In this document: positions 1 through 13,814 of the stretch, in pieces
Numbering within the stretch: the stretch's first letter is position 1
Layout: the number at the start of each line of letters is the position of its first letter
Assembly (NCBI GenBank): GCA_013398015.1
Contig: VZRR01005727.1
Span: forward strand, 62,001 to 126,000
From: Oreocharis arfaki
Taxonomy: Eukaryota > Chordata > Aves > Passeriformes > Paramythiidae
Direction: 5' to 3'
Length of the DNA stretch: 64,000 bases
Notes under the pieces: model-generated
The model's input: only the letters and a program-made list of their open reading frames with translations
The model's database searches: none
What the model was told of the DNA's origin: nothing
Program-made: the position numbers and the translations under genes

Positions 1-3000
1 TCTGTGCTTTAAAGTACAGGAATGGGCAGTAAGGCATTATTGCAATAAATTTTAATGCATTTTAAAAGCAGCCATTTGGGATGGAGTGCTGAGGATTCAG
101 TAAAATTCAGGTTGTTATCATCAGAGGAATTGTTTTGGTCTTTTCAAAGTCCCTTGTCTTGTCAGCAATTGTATTGTCAATCTCTGTGAATTCATCAAGG
201 GTATTGTGCTATTTGGTTCCTTCTCTTCCCATTCCAGCTCCAGGAGTTATAACAGAATGTGATTACTGTAACTCTTATTTGCTTGTTTATTTAATGTAAG
301 TATCTCCTGTGAGATATGTTTTTTAGGGGGATGAAAAACTTCAGTGCTAGGAAATCTAACTGTGAGATAAGCTAAAGGTAAAAATAATTTTGCATGTCTC
401 CCATACCTATCTGCGTTTTTACAGTAAGCACTATGGGTTTTGGAGTCCTTACTCTTGTGTGGTTGTGACTAGAAATACAGACTGCACAAAGTCATAAACT
501 AAAAGGGGTGATATTGATATTAGGAAACACAAAAAGGAAAAATACCTCAGAGATCTCCCTTGCCAGTGAGTAACCAGAGGGTGGTGTGACACCGTAGGTG
601 TGAGGTGAGGTGATCCTTTCTCAGAGCCCTGTGTTCCATGGGGAGGGAGGAGAGCAAGCCATAGGCACTTTGCTGCAGCCATGGTTAAAAACAGTGAGGC
701 AGGGCCATGCCAGAGAACCAGGGAATTCTCAGGTAGCTGTGCAGTCTTTCTGTAAGTCTCTACATTTTTATTAGGTGTATGCTTGGAGGAGCATTCCCCA
801 AAGTGAATATTGACTGCAGTATTTGTGCTTGTCAGCACCCCATCTACTCCTCTGGCTCTGTAAAACCCACTGGGCAGCTCTGCAGCCTCTTCCTTTTGAG
901 GAGCTCTGAAACATGGGTGGTGGTGCAGGCCACATCACAGCTGTGTGGGAAAGATGGCAGAACTCACACAGGCTTCGCTTAGGCCATTATTTAGCCTGTA
1001 CCTATTACTTCCTACTTTCTAGATGGATGTAAAAACCCCTCTGTGTTTCCTTGGGGTTGCTGGTGCCCATCCTTTGTTTATGGCTCACGGTAGCCCAGCC
1101 TGTAGACAGTAGCCTGCAGGTAAAGCCAGTGATGGACCTTGTGCTAGGCAGGTGTCTATTCCTTGGCTAAGCAAGTATTACAGCCCAGGCTCCTTTCAGC
1201 AGCATCCAAATGAGCTGGAGCTGAGATGCTGGCTGGGGGCGAGGGGCAGCAAAGCACTGGGACCCCTGTATGCCTTTGCAGATTCCTCCAGGAGAGTCAG
1301 CTGCACGGGAAACTGCTGCTTGCTAAGGCTGACAGGTATTTTGTCTGTAATACTCAGTGGAATTCCATGTGGTTAACACATCCTTCCCTGCCCAGTTCCT
1401 GTGGCGAGGTTCAGCAATGGTTACTCACCATTACATCAAAGTGATTTTATCAGTTCCATGGATCCTCAGCTGTTAATGTTAATTTTACAGTTCTGTTCAT
1501 AATCTGCACAATTGAAGCCATTGATTGGCACTGAAACTGAATCATCTATGAGATGACTGTGAGATGTGGAATAGACTTAGAAATACCTGAAATTATTCAG
1601 GAGCAGTCAGCTCTGAGGGATGTGTATGAGCTGATTGCGTGTAGACAATTTCAAAGTGGTAAACTTGGGATAAATTGTTGTCAAAATTGTCTGGACCGTG
1701 ACTACCTCGCTGGTGATTTTGAAGCAGATATTAAAAACTTGAAACAAGTGATGTGTCTGCTCTCTTTGAGGTTTATTTTTTCTTCCAGTTTTTACAGTAG
1801 AAAAAGAAATTGTAACAACTGTGCATTAGTGAATGACGGCTATACAGGTGGAGGCAGTCCAGATGTTAATTTGTCTAGAAACAGTTGTTGTAATATGGTT
1901 TAAGTCTATGATGTATAAAACTTCTTAAAAAGCCACAGACAGCCTTTTTATGTCAGCTCTGTAGAGAGGAAGATAATTTACTCTAAAACGTCCTTTTATG
2001 TGGAAAGGTCATGGCAATAATGGTGTGGTATAGTTTTTAATGTTTTCCTACATCAATTTACTTACAGATTCACTCTTTTTGAAAGTTCTCTTTGCTTGGT
2101 TATGCTTCTTTTCCTTTTAGTAAGGGAGACTAATGCTGCCCCAGTTGCTCCTTTATTTCTTTTTGTGGAATGGTTGCAATGTGGGTTACAGTGTAGCTAG
2201 AGCTGTTTTTTTAGCTCTGGGGACTCAGGTACTGAAATGTGAGTGGAGCTGAGCACCCCGTCAGTATAAACAAGCCCGAGCAGTTTGTGGGGACAAGCCG
2301 TAATCACCACCTGTGTTTTCAGTTCACATGTCACAGCCCATGCTAATGTCCCAAAAAGCACACCTAAGCCACCATGACAGAGGAGGAAGCGCATGCCATG
2401 TGCGAGCCCAGATTAAGTGAGTTTGTGATGAAAATGCAGGATTTAACTGTACTCTGGTGCAACCTCAAGCAGGCATTTCCAGTGATAAGAGGCTTGTGAG
2501 TGCCCGGAGGCAGATGAGAGCCTGCTGTACCGACTGCGATCATTTGATTTCTTGCTTGCCTGGGCTCTGGAAGTCTGTGGGCATTCCATCAGTAATAGTA
2601 CAACTGCTGAATTCATTAAGAGTGAGAAGAGTGCTCTCCTCATGTATCAATAAAATTAAATGTAGAAGAGGGTGTTTAAAAAGCGATAATAGATTTAAAC
2701 AGTCCCATAATCTGGTAGGAGGCACAGAGCATGACACTGTTGCACAGCGAGGTCACTGACTTTTGTTGTATGTTCAGATCATTCCTGCACTGAGGGCAAT
2801 TGGGTTTCCTTCATGCTTCATTTGCTTTAAAGAACTATATGTTTGTGGAAGTGAACATTAATTGTTGTCCTGAAATTTCACGGAGCAGACATTCCTGATC
2901 CCAGTGCACTATAGACTGCTTTTCCCAGAAGTGTCCTTCCTTATTTCTTGAATGTTGTGCTTCTAATATGCTTCACAGCACTCTCAGGTTTCCTTTAGAA

Positions 3001-3522
3001 AACCAGCTTAAAACGAAGGAGATAGGTGGGTATATTTTTCTTGCAAGCTCACTCTTTTTTTCCATGCCTGGCTAAAACCTTTAGCCAGCCTGTTTCTGTA
3101 CATTATGTATTCTTCCTCTTTGCTTAATTAAGTATCTCTTGATTGAAAAAGCAGCTGCTCCGACTGAACACCCTGTACAACCTCTCTGCCTTCTCCAGGA
3201 AGGACTGACATCATTCATAAAGCTCCAGTTAAGCTCATAACCGAGCCAATAAAGCAGGTAAATAAGGTTCCAGCCTTAACTTCCAGCGGTTTTTGAATAC
3301 TTTTAAAGCCTGAGTAGAAATCTCTCAACTGGATGGAGTCAACACAGTAGAATAGCTGCTGGATCAGGAATACACACTGAAAGCTCCCGACGTTTTCACC
3401 GGTTTGCCAGGCACAAAATGTTCCCTTCTAGCACATGCCCAGAATGTCTCTGTCTTCACAGAACTGGGCATTTGGGCCCATGTCAGCTTAGGCCTGTTTT
3501 GGGATCCCAAAGCAGTGCTTTC
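1..3522. other. No gene seen; intronic or intergenic DNA
   Basis: AT-rich sequence with scattered short open frames. The frame at 1553-1903 (116 codons, +) has a fairly protein-like first half (a run of Asp, Glu and Leu, and a CxxC) but lacks splice signals, a known motif or a Kozak context. I regard it as chance. Confidence 0.6.
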
Positions 3523-3675
3523 TGAGAGTCACAGCCTCGCTGCTGCCTTGCTGGCAGTGCCAGCCAGCGCTGTGACGTTGGGCACAGCGTTGTTCCCACG
3601 GCCCAAAGAGACAGGGCACGCTTGTGGCTGCAGGCCTGGGGCTGGTGTCACGCCCTGCCAGGGAGGAAACTGAGC
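3523..3675. other. Small CpG-richer cluster in AT-rich DNA
   Basis: About eight CpG dinucleotides fall within about 150 bp (for example 'agcgctgtgacgttgggcacagcgttg' and 'cacggccc'), while neighbouring kilobases have very few. No TATA box or credible first exon is seen beside it. It may be a small unmethylated regulatory element or a decayed GC-rich insertion. It is far smaller than a classical CpG island. Confidence 0.35.
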
Positions 3676-5574
3676 GGGCTTTGTACTTGTAATCACTTGT
3701 CCCTTTTCTCAAAATGGAGCTTTGCCTCCTAATGGGTTAAAATGACTATTTGTGCTTTGTCTCTTTGGTTCCATGTATCCTGCCTACTTTTCACTGCAGT
3801 GGAACAGCTTTGGCAGAGGGGACGGGGAGGCGGTGGACCCGAAGCAATAAAAATGAAGCTTGACAGAGGTGCAAGCAGGCTGAGAAGTTGCTTCCCCCCT
3901 GCTGAGATGTGTAGATGTTTCAGTGACTGTGCAGTGAATAGACAAACTTATTATTTCCTTAAAGCGTCAGTCACTGCCCTTTGCAGAAAGCACACCAAAA
4001 ATAGGGCTTGTGCTCAAGAATCTAATTACTTACAGGCCTAATCTGATATCTCGAGGGAAATAAGAAGTTTCCAGGTAAATACATGGCAGGAGAGAGATGT
4101 CATGGCTTCAACCATTTTGTGCGCTAATGAGGTGTGTTAGAGGAATGGAATTGCGCGGGTATTAAATTTAGATGCGTACAAAAAATGAAAACAGCTTTTA
4201 GCTTGTCTGACTGGTGGCAATGTGGACTTCGGGGGTTTTTTTGTGTTTGTCTCAGGAAAAATTCAGTGTTGGTGCCTTCCCTGCCTGCTTCATCCTGGTG
4301 GGAATGGTGTGCTGCATGCAGTTACCTGTGCGCTGAAGAGAGGGCACCGTTTACCACGTTCATAATTTATTATTTCCATGGCAACTAGCAACCACTGTCA
4401 CTCTCAGAATATTTCCCCAGTATAAACTTTGTGTTTCATATACCACCTGGGTCAGACTAAGGGAAAGGAACTTGTCTGTCAAAAAAATGTTGTTAGGTTT
4501 TTATGAGACTGTGATGTATCGTGTTGAAATCAGTCAAAGGTTTTCTCCAGTCTGTGCATGAGTTATTGGGTTCAATTATTTTATCTGACAATGACATTTA
4601 TACTGTAAAGGTCAGAAAAGAAGAAGAAATCAATGCATTTTAAAGGATAAAAATCAATGGTAAAAGAACCCCACTAAACTGAAACTCATGCTTTAAGAAG
4701 CAGATATTGCTATTAGTGCATTTGCTGAAAAGCATCTACCAGTTTTTAAGGGCAGAGGTTTTTTTCGTTAGAATGAAAGGAATTTCTCTAGTGAAGTATA
4801 TGGAGACAAAATTCAGTTATATGGACTTTGGAGACAAACAGATGGAACAGGGTTGTGAATTTTAGACATCACTAGAAGGTATGCTGCCATTATTAATAAC
4901 GCTTTTATCTGTGCGATTTGATTTGTGATAGTACATTTTTATATACTCACAATATATTCGTTTTGAATTGCAAATTGGCGTGGGTTTTTCTTTATGTAAT
5001 GTGGTGGTAATTAACCTGTTGCTGGTAAACTGCAAAATGACTAGATGGGAAAGTTAGCTTTCTGGTGGACAGCTGTCTGTCCAGCCATTATCAAGAAAAC
5101 TTAGAAAGAATTGTGTTGTCTAGGGTTTGGAAGACACAGGTTAATGTGAATAACTCTCACTTTGCCTTTTTCAGTGTAGGTAGGGCAGTGTGCCTTCTAC
5201 ATCCACTGACATGTTGAGTTAAAATCTGCTGGGCTATTTACATAGTGGCTAATACCTCCCAAATCCTGGTTTAGAGAAACCAGTATGGGGCATTAGAGGG
5301 AACTAATCTTTTGTCCCAGAAATAAGCTTATCTGAACAAACGAGACAGTCTTCATGCTGTTCCAGCTTCTATTGCCCTGCCAGTGTCCCCTGCAGGTCTT
5401 CTGTAAAACATAGACATCACTGTCAATCAAATGTCTTTCATCTATCCCAAACTGGCTTAAAAGTCATCACAAATTTGCATGAAAGTCACCGCAAGAGAAT
5501 TAGAAGTCTAACATGCCAGAATTTTTGAGGTCAGAATTAGAGTATATTGGCAATATTAGTATTGTAGGATCCTT
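3676..5574. other. No gene seen
   Basis: Plain non-coding sequence with no recognisable repeat, RNA gene or splice-flanked open stretch. Confidence 0.6.
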
Positions 5575-5685
5575 TATGCTGTAGAAGACCCTTTAGATCA
5601 GCCAGCCCAGCTGTGGGGGGGCCTCTCACCAATGTGCTGCCCTTTAGACCGTTCTGACACTGCCACGCAGGGCGGCTCTGCCTTC
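5575..5685 (-). repeat. Possible degenerate CR1 3'-end scrap
   Basis: The plus strand shows 'gtagaagaccctttagatca', then 'cccagctg', then 'cactgccacgcagg'. This weakly resembles the CR1 minus-strand order 'ggaaaagacctttaagatca...aagtccaac...cactgcca'. The similarity is low and could be chance. No gene is present. Confidence 0.3.
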
Positions 5686-8600
5686 AGCCTGGCAGCAATT
5701 TATCCCCTGTTATCCACAGATTCTCTGAGCTGACACATGGCTTGTCTTGTGGAATGAATATAGAGAAATCTGTATTTCTTATTCTGAAAATGATTTCAGA
5801 AGACAAAGTTTGGCTGATTAGATTATAAAAGTGACCCAGCTGAAAGTAGTCAAACATGAATAATGCCAAATTCTCTGTGTATTTGAATTACTTTAAAGTA
5901 TCTGCTCAGACTATCAAAAAGCTTGGTGGGGGAGTAATTCTTTTTTGTGTCTATGATTATTTTGCTCTCTGACCAGCAGGATTAAGCCACCAGACTCAGG
6001 GCTAGACGTTTCTCTCCTCGTGTTGTGGCTATTTGCAGACGGAGATGTGACAGTTACCTTCCAGTCAGAAGTGAGTGCTACAGAGGTACCAGAAAGAAGT
6101 AAACAGAACAACAGTTCTTTTAAAGTCAGATTTGGTTCATTAAGCAAGTAGTAATCAAAGTATACAAATGAAAAATTACTCTACTGGAGGGAAACCCCTT
6201 AATTTTTGGCTCCAAGAGGCTCTTTCAGTGAAATAAAATGATTAGCAAAGGACTGCAGCTAGTGATGGATTAGGTCCTGAATGTTCACATGCTGGGGATT
6301 CAGAAGATGTGCAAGACAATCTAGCATTTCTTTTTGTTTCTGTTAGTTGGGTTATCAGCCAGTCTAGAATGTGCTCCTTTCCTCTTCTTCCCTGAACAAG
6401 AACATGTTCTTTCTTTAGAAAAAAATCAGTCTTTAGGTCTACAGCACATAGTGAGAAAATGAGAGGAAAGATGGTTCTGTAGAGATGGAAGCAATGTGTT
6501 GTGTGGTACTTAATCTACTTGGACTTGTTTTCCAACTTTTCTTCCTCACCTTTCAGTTCTGCTGCTGCTGTTAAAGAACAGTGAATCATAGAATGGCAAC
6601 TTTGTTGTGCTTTCCTCTGTCCTGGGGGAATTTTTTCTGCTTTAGAATCTGATGAAATCCTGAAAGTTTGAACATTTGACAAATTTGGTCTTTCCCAGTG
6701 AAGGGAGCAGGTGGGGATTGACTCTTTATAACTTAAAAATTTTGCATAAAGTTGGTTCATTTTGAGACCAAAATAAGTAAATTCATAAATTCCCAATAAT
6801 TTACTAAGTACACTTAGAAAAATATTATGTCATTCTGAAAGTAATTGGAGAGCACTAATTATCCCTTACTTTACATTATTAATGACAGTATTTTTTTGCA
6901 TCACCATCTTAATTTGGATTTCCATGGACCCTTAAATTAGAGAGTGCTTTGAGTGCATCATTAATACCACTGCTTAATCAAGCTGTGACATGTAGACTGG
7001 AGTTTTGTCATTTATGACTCTGCGAACTGAGGTTCTGTTGAACTGGTTTTGTATAACGTGTGAAAATATGGAGATAGTAACTCTCTACTTAAAAGTACCT
7101 GGTTGTAGGTGTCTGGGGTGCCTGCAGTGGCCATCTACACCTTCTTCCATTAGGCCACCACAAAATAGGCAGGAGTCACTTGCAAGACCCCGTGTTTTAT
7201 CTCGAACATCATGAGATGCCTATTTGCAGATGTTTGAATTGCTCCTAAAGGGTCTGGCAATCAAAAGCTTCAGTCAAAGATGGGGAACAGTTGGGAATAG
7301 TTAATTAGACTTTATTTTACTGTTGGCTTTTTTTTTATTTGGCTGTTTTAGTTTTTCTTTTGTATGGGAATTAATTTTATAGACTACAGAAAATACTGAA
7401 TGAGATCCCCAAGTAAAATTTCCAAGTAATAACACTGTTTGGTTCTTAGGTGAGATACAACTGCATAATTTCTTTGTTCCTTGAGGTGCTCTGGATTTTT
7501 AATGAATGTCCAAGTATCTTCAGAACATGGTTTAAATTTTGGACTCTGAGCAACTCCAGGCTCGTTTGTCATTACTTGTGGTGAAGTTGGTAGGTACGTT
7601 TCAAAGAAGGTACAAGCCATGAATTTTCTGTGCCTCTTCTGGTGATGGCCATGCAAGTGGAAATGTAGCAATCCTAAATAAAAAATCCTGACATCCTGTG
7701 CAATAGAATTATTGTATTCACCTTGGGCAGCATAGTGTGGTGCTGACCTCACTCTGCAGAACTTTTTGTGGCTCTCTACACCCTTGACAGTTTGGGAGGA
7801 GCATGGAGCTCGTGTAGGTCTGGCTGCTGCACTAGGACATGTAGAGCAGTTGAAGGCCGTAAGTGAAAACAAATTGTGCCAGTTCTCAAAGTAACTTCCA
7901 CTGGAAATTTAATTGCATGGATCATAGAGAGGAACAGCAGAATTCAGGAGGATTCTTTCAAACAGCAAAGGAGAAATGTCAAATATTTCCAGCTGTAGAG
8001 TGTGAAATAACGAGTGGTTTATTTATATTTATATAGCCGTTCAAGTTAGAAAATGGCAAACGTGTCAGACATAACATTAGCTTTTTTCCCCCCTTCTTTT
8101 GTCTTTCTCTCTTGTTCTTCAGGGGAGTGCTCTATCCTTGCACTGAGGTGTGCTCTGTTTAGATCACACAGAGCACAGGAGTGCTGGCTGGTTAACTACC
8201 TTGCTCTGTCTCAGGAAGAGAAATACAAAGAAAACATCCTTACAAGTCTGACTTGCTCATCATGCCAAAAAGGAAAGATGTGTTTGGAAATCAGAGTTTA
8301 AACTAGGAAGGAATACAAAAGAGGGAATTGGCTTTTGAAACTTCTCCAACTTAATAATACTGCTACAACTGACTACAAAGTCATTTTATAGATCACTTGC
8401 ACACCGCAACCGATTTAAATCAAAAAGTCGTCCAGCTACTAGAAACAAAGGAATTAATCTTAATGATCAGCTGTTGTGCGTTCACTGGTGTGATTTTGAT
8501 GCAGGCTGAACAGGTTTCTTGTAAAAATCTGGAGGGGGATAAAAGCCAGGGTAAATGCTTAGCCTCAGGCAAGGACGCTTTATTGGAAGATTTTTATAAT

Positions 8601-11600
8601 ACAGCCCAGTAAAATTTTATTTTTGTTTGGAATTCTTATTGTAAACAACATTGTAAGGTATTAAACAAAGAAAAGAAGCGATAGCCTACCCAAATACTGC
8701 TTTTCTATAACCACAATAGGAGGAGAACCTGTGGAGGTAAGAAAATATGCTGCTAGAGGCACACTAAAAAAACCCCCCAAAATCCCAACCCAACAATATT
8801 TTTTGATCATTTGTTAAATTAAAAGGAGGGTGAGATGTATTGTGTTGGTTTTATTTAGAAATGTATGGTTGGTATTATTCTGTACATCTTTTAGTAGTGA
8901 GGGTAGGCTATGTTAGTGCTTTCTGTTTTCATCATTACATTTGTGGACATGAGTATAAATAATTGCATTAAAAAGTGTCATACTCTTGTCTGCTTGGCAG
9001 GATGAGGAACTGTTTCACTCTTTGCAAGATGTTCACTTCCTGAAGTGAAGAGATACTGAAAGCAAAGGCCTTTGGAGGTGTCTCTTTCCTGCGCGTGTCA
9101 GAGGAAGGCTGGGCGCTGCACTGCCCGCAGAGAGGCCAGTGGGTGTGTGAGAACATTGTACATTTTCTACAGGGCAACTCAGTCTTCACTCTAAGCTCTT
9201 GTTCTTGACTGCTTGACTTGGGGAAGCGCCATAAGCCAAAGCCCAGTGTTTTCTAGAGTTCTGAGGTGTCTTCACATAATTTGGCAGTTTCTGGAGAAAG
9301 GGGTGTTGGTGTTAGGTTAAGTGAGGTCTGTGTCTGTTCCCTGCCTTCGAGGCTGAATGGATCAGAGGAGAAGATAAAAATTTGTCTTACAGGCCACCCA
9401 TGGAAGCTTCCAAAGTCAGGTATCACATGAAGACACAGTGCACTGCTTCCTGCCAGGCCCTGGTCATTAGTAAAATACATTAAAAAAATCTTATTGCACC
9501 TGTTAAACCAGATGTCCAGTTTTGACGCCTCTAAAGAACAGGCCAGTGGATAGTCCTCTAGTCTTTGAGTGTGGCCACAATTTGCGTAGCTCCATCACAG
9601 TTATATCACTAGGAACTTTTGTGACTTAAAAACTGGAATTCTGAGTTACAGAGTAGAGGTGTGGGAAGTGAAAGTCCTACCTCAGTGAGCCACTGCCACC
9701 CGTTCCCTTTGGAACACTGCAAGTATTTTCTGTAGTAACTGAACAGGTCGAGTGTGCTGTGGAACAAGGTTAGTTCGTTAAAATTGCATTTAGTTTTATG
9801 TACATATTTTTATGCTCACTAAAGAGATCTTCACACTGTCAGTCCTGTCACTGTCTCAGTGCTTGCTGTTTCCTCAGCAGTGTGAAGGCTGATGCAGGCA
9901 ACTGTCTAGCTCTGACATCTGTCTTGTGTGCCTGTAAGGCACCGTGCACACCTGGGGTATGAGCTGAGTAATAAATAATGGTAATAACTGTGATTAGAAG
10001 CAGTTGTTATGAAATCACAAACCCACTGAATATAGCACAAACTTTCATTTAGGCATTTGCATACACATGTGCAGAAATGTGTGTGAGCAAACACAAGCAA
10101 TCTGGATGATGTATAATTGGTAGGGTGTGGAGAGGAACACGTTCGCTTGAATAAAGCAAACCGAAATTTATGGCCAGTACTGTTTGTTTAAGCTCTCTAA
10201 GCACATTTCGCAAAATTTGGTGTGTGTGTTTTTCAAATGTGCTAAATATTTATATGCTGCTTTCCTAAATACCAAAATGTGGAATCAGACAGACTGTAGA
10301 GATCTAATTTGATGTGAAATGTATGCATCTACTAAGGAAGGTGTTGTTTCATTTTGTGAGGTAGTTCCAAACATAGAAGGTGATTTTATTTGGTTTTGTT
10401 TGCTTCTCTGCTTGTTTAGCTATGGGTTTAGCTCTCAGAGGTGAACCAAAATTCTCACCACTGGTTTGACTTTGGAGCAATTAAACTAAAAGAAAAAACA
10501 AAACAGTAACATGTGGGGATCTACGCCAAGATGCAGTGCTGTGTAAGTAATTCAATAAAGTCTTATTGTATTTTGCTGGGGTCTAAGAAGTTAAGACTCT
10601 TTCAATTTACTTTCAGCTCTCTTTGGTTTTAATATTAAAAACACCTGAGGGTTTGTAAATACATACAGTTGCCTTTGAGTTTTTCCTGCAGATGATTTCT
10701 AAGAGGTTTTTTTGATTATTTTTTCTTCTTTTCCCTGTTTTCCTTGGGGTCATTTACATTCGACTTGTTGATGAATACTGGTTTACTGCCCTGTGAAAAC
10801 CTTGGGTTAAGCATTTATCTATCTTTGAGTCATCCAAATAGTGTACAGGAATCTTCTGATAATTAGGCCATTTTATGACAGCTTATAAAAAGTTTTATAG
10901 CAGTTTTTACTACTGATGTGTATTGCTGGCTCTGCGAACTCTGACTACTTTAAACAACTGGTGTGAATTAGAAAATTCCATATTCTTTAAATGTCCGTGT
11001 ACCTGGTCTGAGTACTTCTGTTATTTTAGAAATAAGATAAGAACTCTTTGATGTATGAACGCTTTTAAATTTTCATTTGCAGCCCTGAACATTCTATTAT
11101 GAGCTGGAAAGCTTCTTGTCCTTACAAGGCAGTGGTAAACACTGATATTTGAAGTATGTGACACAGGTTTAATCATCCATTTGAGTTTTCTTTTTAGTAA
11201 AAAAAACCTCTGGAAAATAACCTGGAACTTAAGTATATGTTGGACCCTTGACCGAGCTGAATAAATGAACTTTGTACAAAATGATCCTTGTGGATCAAAA
11301 CTGAGGCATGGGGAACAGCACAGTAGCTGCTTGTGTTAGAGCATTTTATGCTGTATTTATTCAGGGAGTAAGTGGAAATCTTTAATCTCTGAATGCTGTT
11401 GTTTTGGCTTTTCCTAGCTGAGATTTGAGGAGCACTGATCGAAGTCATGACTTTTAAAACAGTTGCTTGAAACTCAGTAGTTTGCTCTAACCTCATGCTG
11501 CAGCCTAGCACAATGCAGCAGTTGCCCTTTGACATGGTGGGTTAATGCAAAACTCTGGATCAAGATCGAGACTAAATGGGTTGAAGCATTAAAATGGGTT

Positions 11601-13619
11601 GAAATGTGGAAAAAAAAAAAATTCTCTTACCCTTTTCCAAAGTTTTGTGCTGCTGTAATGAGTGGCTGCCCTTATAAATTCCTCACCTGAAGTCGTAGAT
11701 GTCACTTAGTGGCATCATTGGTTAGAGCTAAAATAATGACTGTCTCAAAATACAGGAGTGTAACTACAGGGGAGGGAATCAGCAGCAGCAGAAGATTGCA
11801 GCTTGCCTCTTAAATCAGATACAATTATTTTGCAAATGTCCTTTACAATATTAGTAATTTAAGAGCCAAACTGTGGTTAAATGCTTGGAGAATGCTAGAA
11901 CCCTGAAATATCCTTTTAGGTGAAATTGTTTATTATTTGTGTTTCCCTTGAACTGTCAGTAGTCTCTAATATATGTGTGCTGGTTTGTATCCCAACCTCA
12001 CAAGCAGAAGAGGCATTTTGATAAACTCAGTGAGGCTTTGGTCTTTTCAACTGGAGGAGGATGCTGTGTGATGAAATTGATGGATTTTGTCTTTGAAGGG
12101 GAGAGTTTTGGCTGCTTCACGCTGCAGCCCTTCGGAATGGACAGGGTAGACAGTCAAATGCCATTTCCTGTTAGACACCCAGTCAGTCATGGCCTGCCCA
12201 GAGTCTGAGCTGGAGAGCTGCTCCTGCTAACAGAGAATCCCATTTTGTACAGTGCAAAAAGGACTTTTCAATTTTTGCTTTAATCCAGGTGCACACTGAA
12301 ACACGCTTTGTGTGCTCGGGAAGGTGGGTGCCCCATGTAACCTTATAGACAATGTAATTCGAATCCAGCTGTGAAGATGTCTTCCACAAGACAGCATAGA
12401 CACACAGTCTTGTCCAAACACAGGAGCTTCTCTGATTGCCTCAAGTGTATGATTCTTCTTCTTGTGGGGGGCCGCCTCTTAACTCCAAAGGAGAATTGGC
12501 ACACATGCATGAAAACAGATCAGGGCAGAGCTTACTAAACTATGTCTGTCATCTATAGCTGTCAGATGGTACCTGCTTGTCTTCTATTTGAAGTCACCAT
12601 TGTTCTTGCACCTGCCCTGCCCAAAATCTAATTGCTGTTAGACACTCATAGAATGTGATCTATTATGCTAACATAACCAGTTTCTTTCCTTGAGAAGCAG
12701 GTTCATCTTACACTGAGATAATGATACCACTTTTAGTTCTGTATTTTTGATTGAGAGTCTCCATGGGTTGTGGGACAGAGGTGGTTTGGGGCATTACTGA
12801 GAGGCAAAATACAAGATGGAGCAGGACCAGGAGGTAAGGTGGGAGGCCCGGAAGCTCTGGAAGGACAGGGATCATGGTAAGGATGGATTTCAGTAGAGAG
12901 AGTGGGCTGTGCTGGTGAGGGCTGGAGAAGGCTCCAGAAACTGAAATCCACAGAGTAAAATGGTGTTTGTCTCCGTTGTTCGGTCTTTATCCTCAGACTC
13001 CTATGCTGGTTCACCACTGGAAAAGGAAAACTTGACCCTTATTTTTGTAGCTGACCCCCCTGCCCCAAGACAGGAAGATACTACAAAACAGCTGCAAAAT
13101 TCCAAGTGTGTCTTTTGATGCCTTGGTGCATCTATTCTCTGCCTCCCTCTGAGAGATTATCCTCGTGGTTCTCCATGGACATTTTTATCTGTCCTAGTTT
13201 GTTCAGAAGTTGACCCCCGAGTCTCTGACCTAAACTCTTTCATGTGGAAGACTTGCTGCAAGAGACTTCTTCTCCCTGGCACCTTCCCAGCATGGGAAGA
13301 TCCATCACGAGGTGTGTTCCTTCTAGGACTGAGGGAACTAGAAAATACGATTGGTTATTTTTTTTCCCCTTTCCCAGCACATTTTGGTAGTTTTTCTTCT
13401 GTGAGTTCTTTTTGCTACAAGACCTCTTAGATACTCTTGAAGCTAGTGCTAAACCATAGGAATAACTACTTTAGGAGACCACAGCAAACTACATTTAAGC
13501 AAGCTAGGAAAGTGGAAAGGTGGTTTTGTATCTGGAGACAAGCTCCTCAGATCAAGTTTATTTCCAACAACAAACATTATGGAAATATCCTCTGTAATTT
13601 CTTTTTTTAAAATTCACAG
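5686..13619. other. No gene seen; long non-coding stretch
   Basis: The longest frame is 162 codons on the minus strand (7872-7384). Its composition (His- and Ser-rich, no domain) and lack of homology known to me suggest chance. A strong pyrimidine tract ending in 'cttcag' at about 8121 is followed by a short open frame of no recognisable family. Near 6586 the words 'gaatcatagaatgg' resemble the CR1 terminal repeat, but no CR1 body follows. Confidence 0.55.
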
Positions 13620-13814
13620 CTCCTGTCTTACCTGGAACGAGTGGGTCCTCAGCTGCAGAGTTGCATTCTGGACTTGAGTGTGCATTCTCTGCCGTTGCAT
13701 TTGAAAGAGAATGATCTAGAAGCAAGTGTTAGGCAGACTTTAGAAGTAGAGGTCACACTGACCTTTCCCGTGTCTGTGAGCTATCCTTACTCCAATGCAT
13801 TGTTAGAGCAGTAA
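13620..13814 (+). other. Exon-like open stretch after an acceptor-like site (doubtful)
   Basis: A T-rich run followed by 'aattcacag' ends at 13619. From 13620 a frame of 64 codons runs without a stop to TAA at 13812-13814. It starts LLSYLERVGPQLQSC and contains LPLHLKENDLEASV, a plausible globular composition. There is no start codon, so it could only be an internal or terminal exon. The phase does not reveal a link to the exon at 37400, and I recognise no family. An open stretch of this size beside a cryptic acceptor can easily arise by chance. An internal donor-like 'gtgagc' lies at about 13780. Confidence 0.15.

Noticed and set aside
1553..1903. 116-codon + frame with a protein-like first half
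   Set aside because: No acceptor, no Kozak context and no known motif. The second half is low-complexity Phe/Ser.
6584..6600. 'gaatcatagaatgg', the form of the CR1 terminal repeat
   Set aside because: The CR1 body ('ggttggaagggacc...') does not follow, so the short match is not enough.
7384..7872. 162-codon minus-strand frame
   Set aside because: No recognisable domain or family, codon use like the surrounding intron, and no promoter or splice context.
8081..8301. Strong pyrimidine tract ending in 'cttcag' followed by an open frame
   Set aside because: The frame ends after about 60 codons without a donor and the peptide is not recognisable. Cryptic acceptors are common in long introns.
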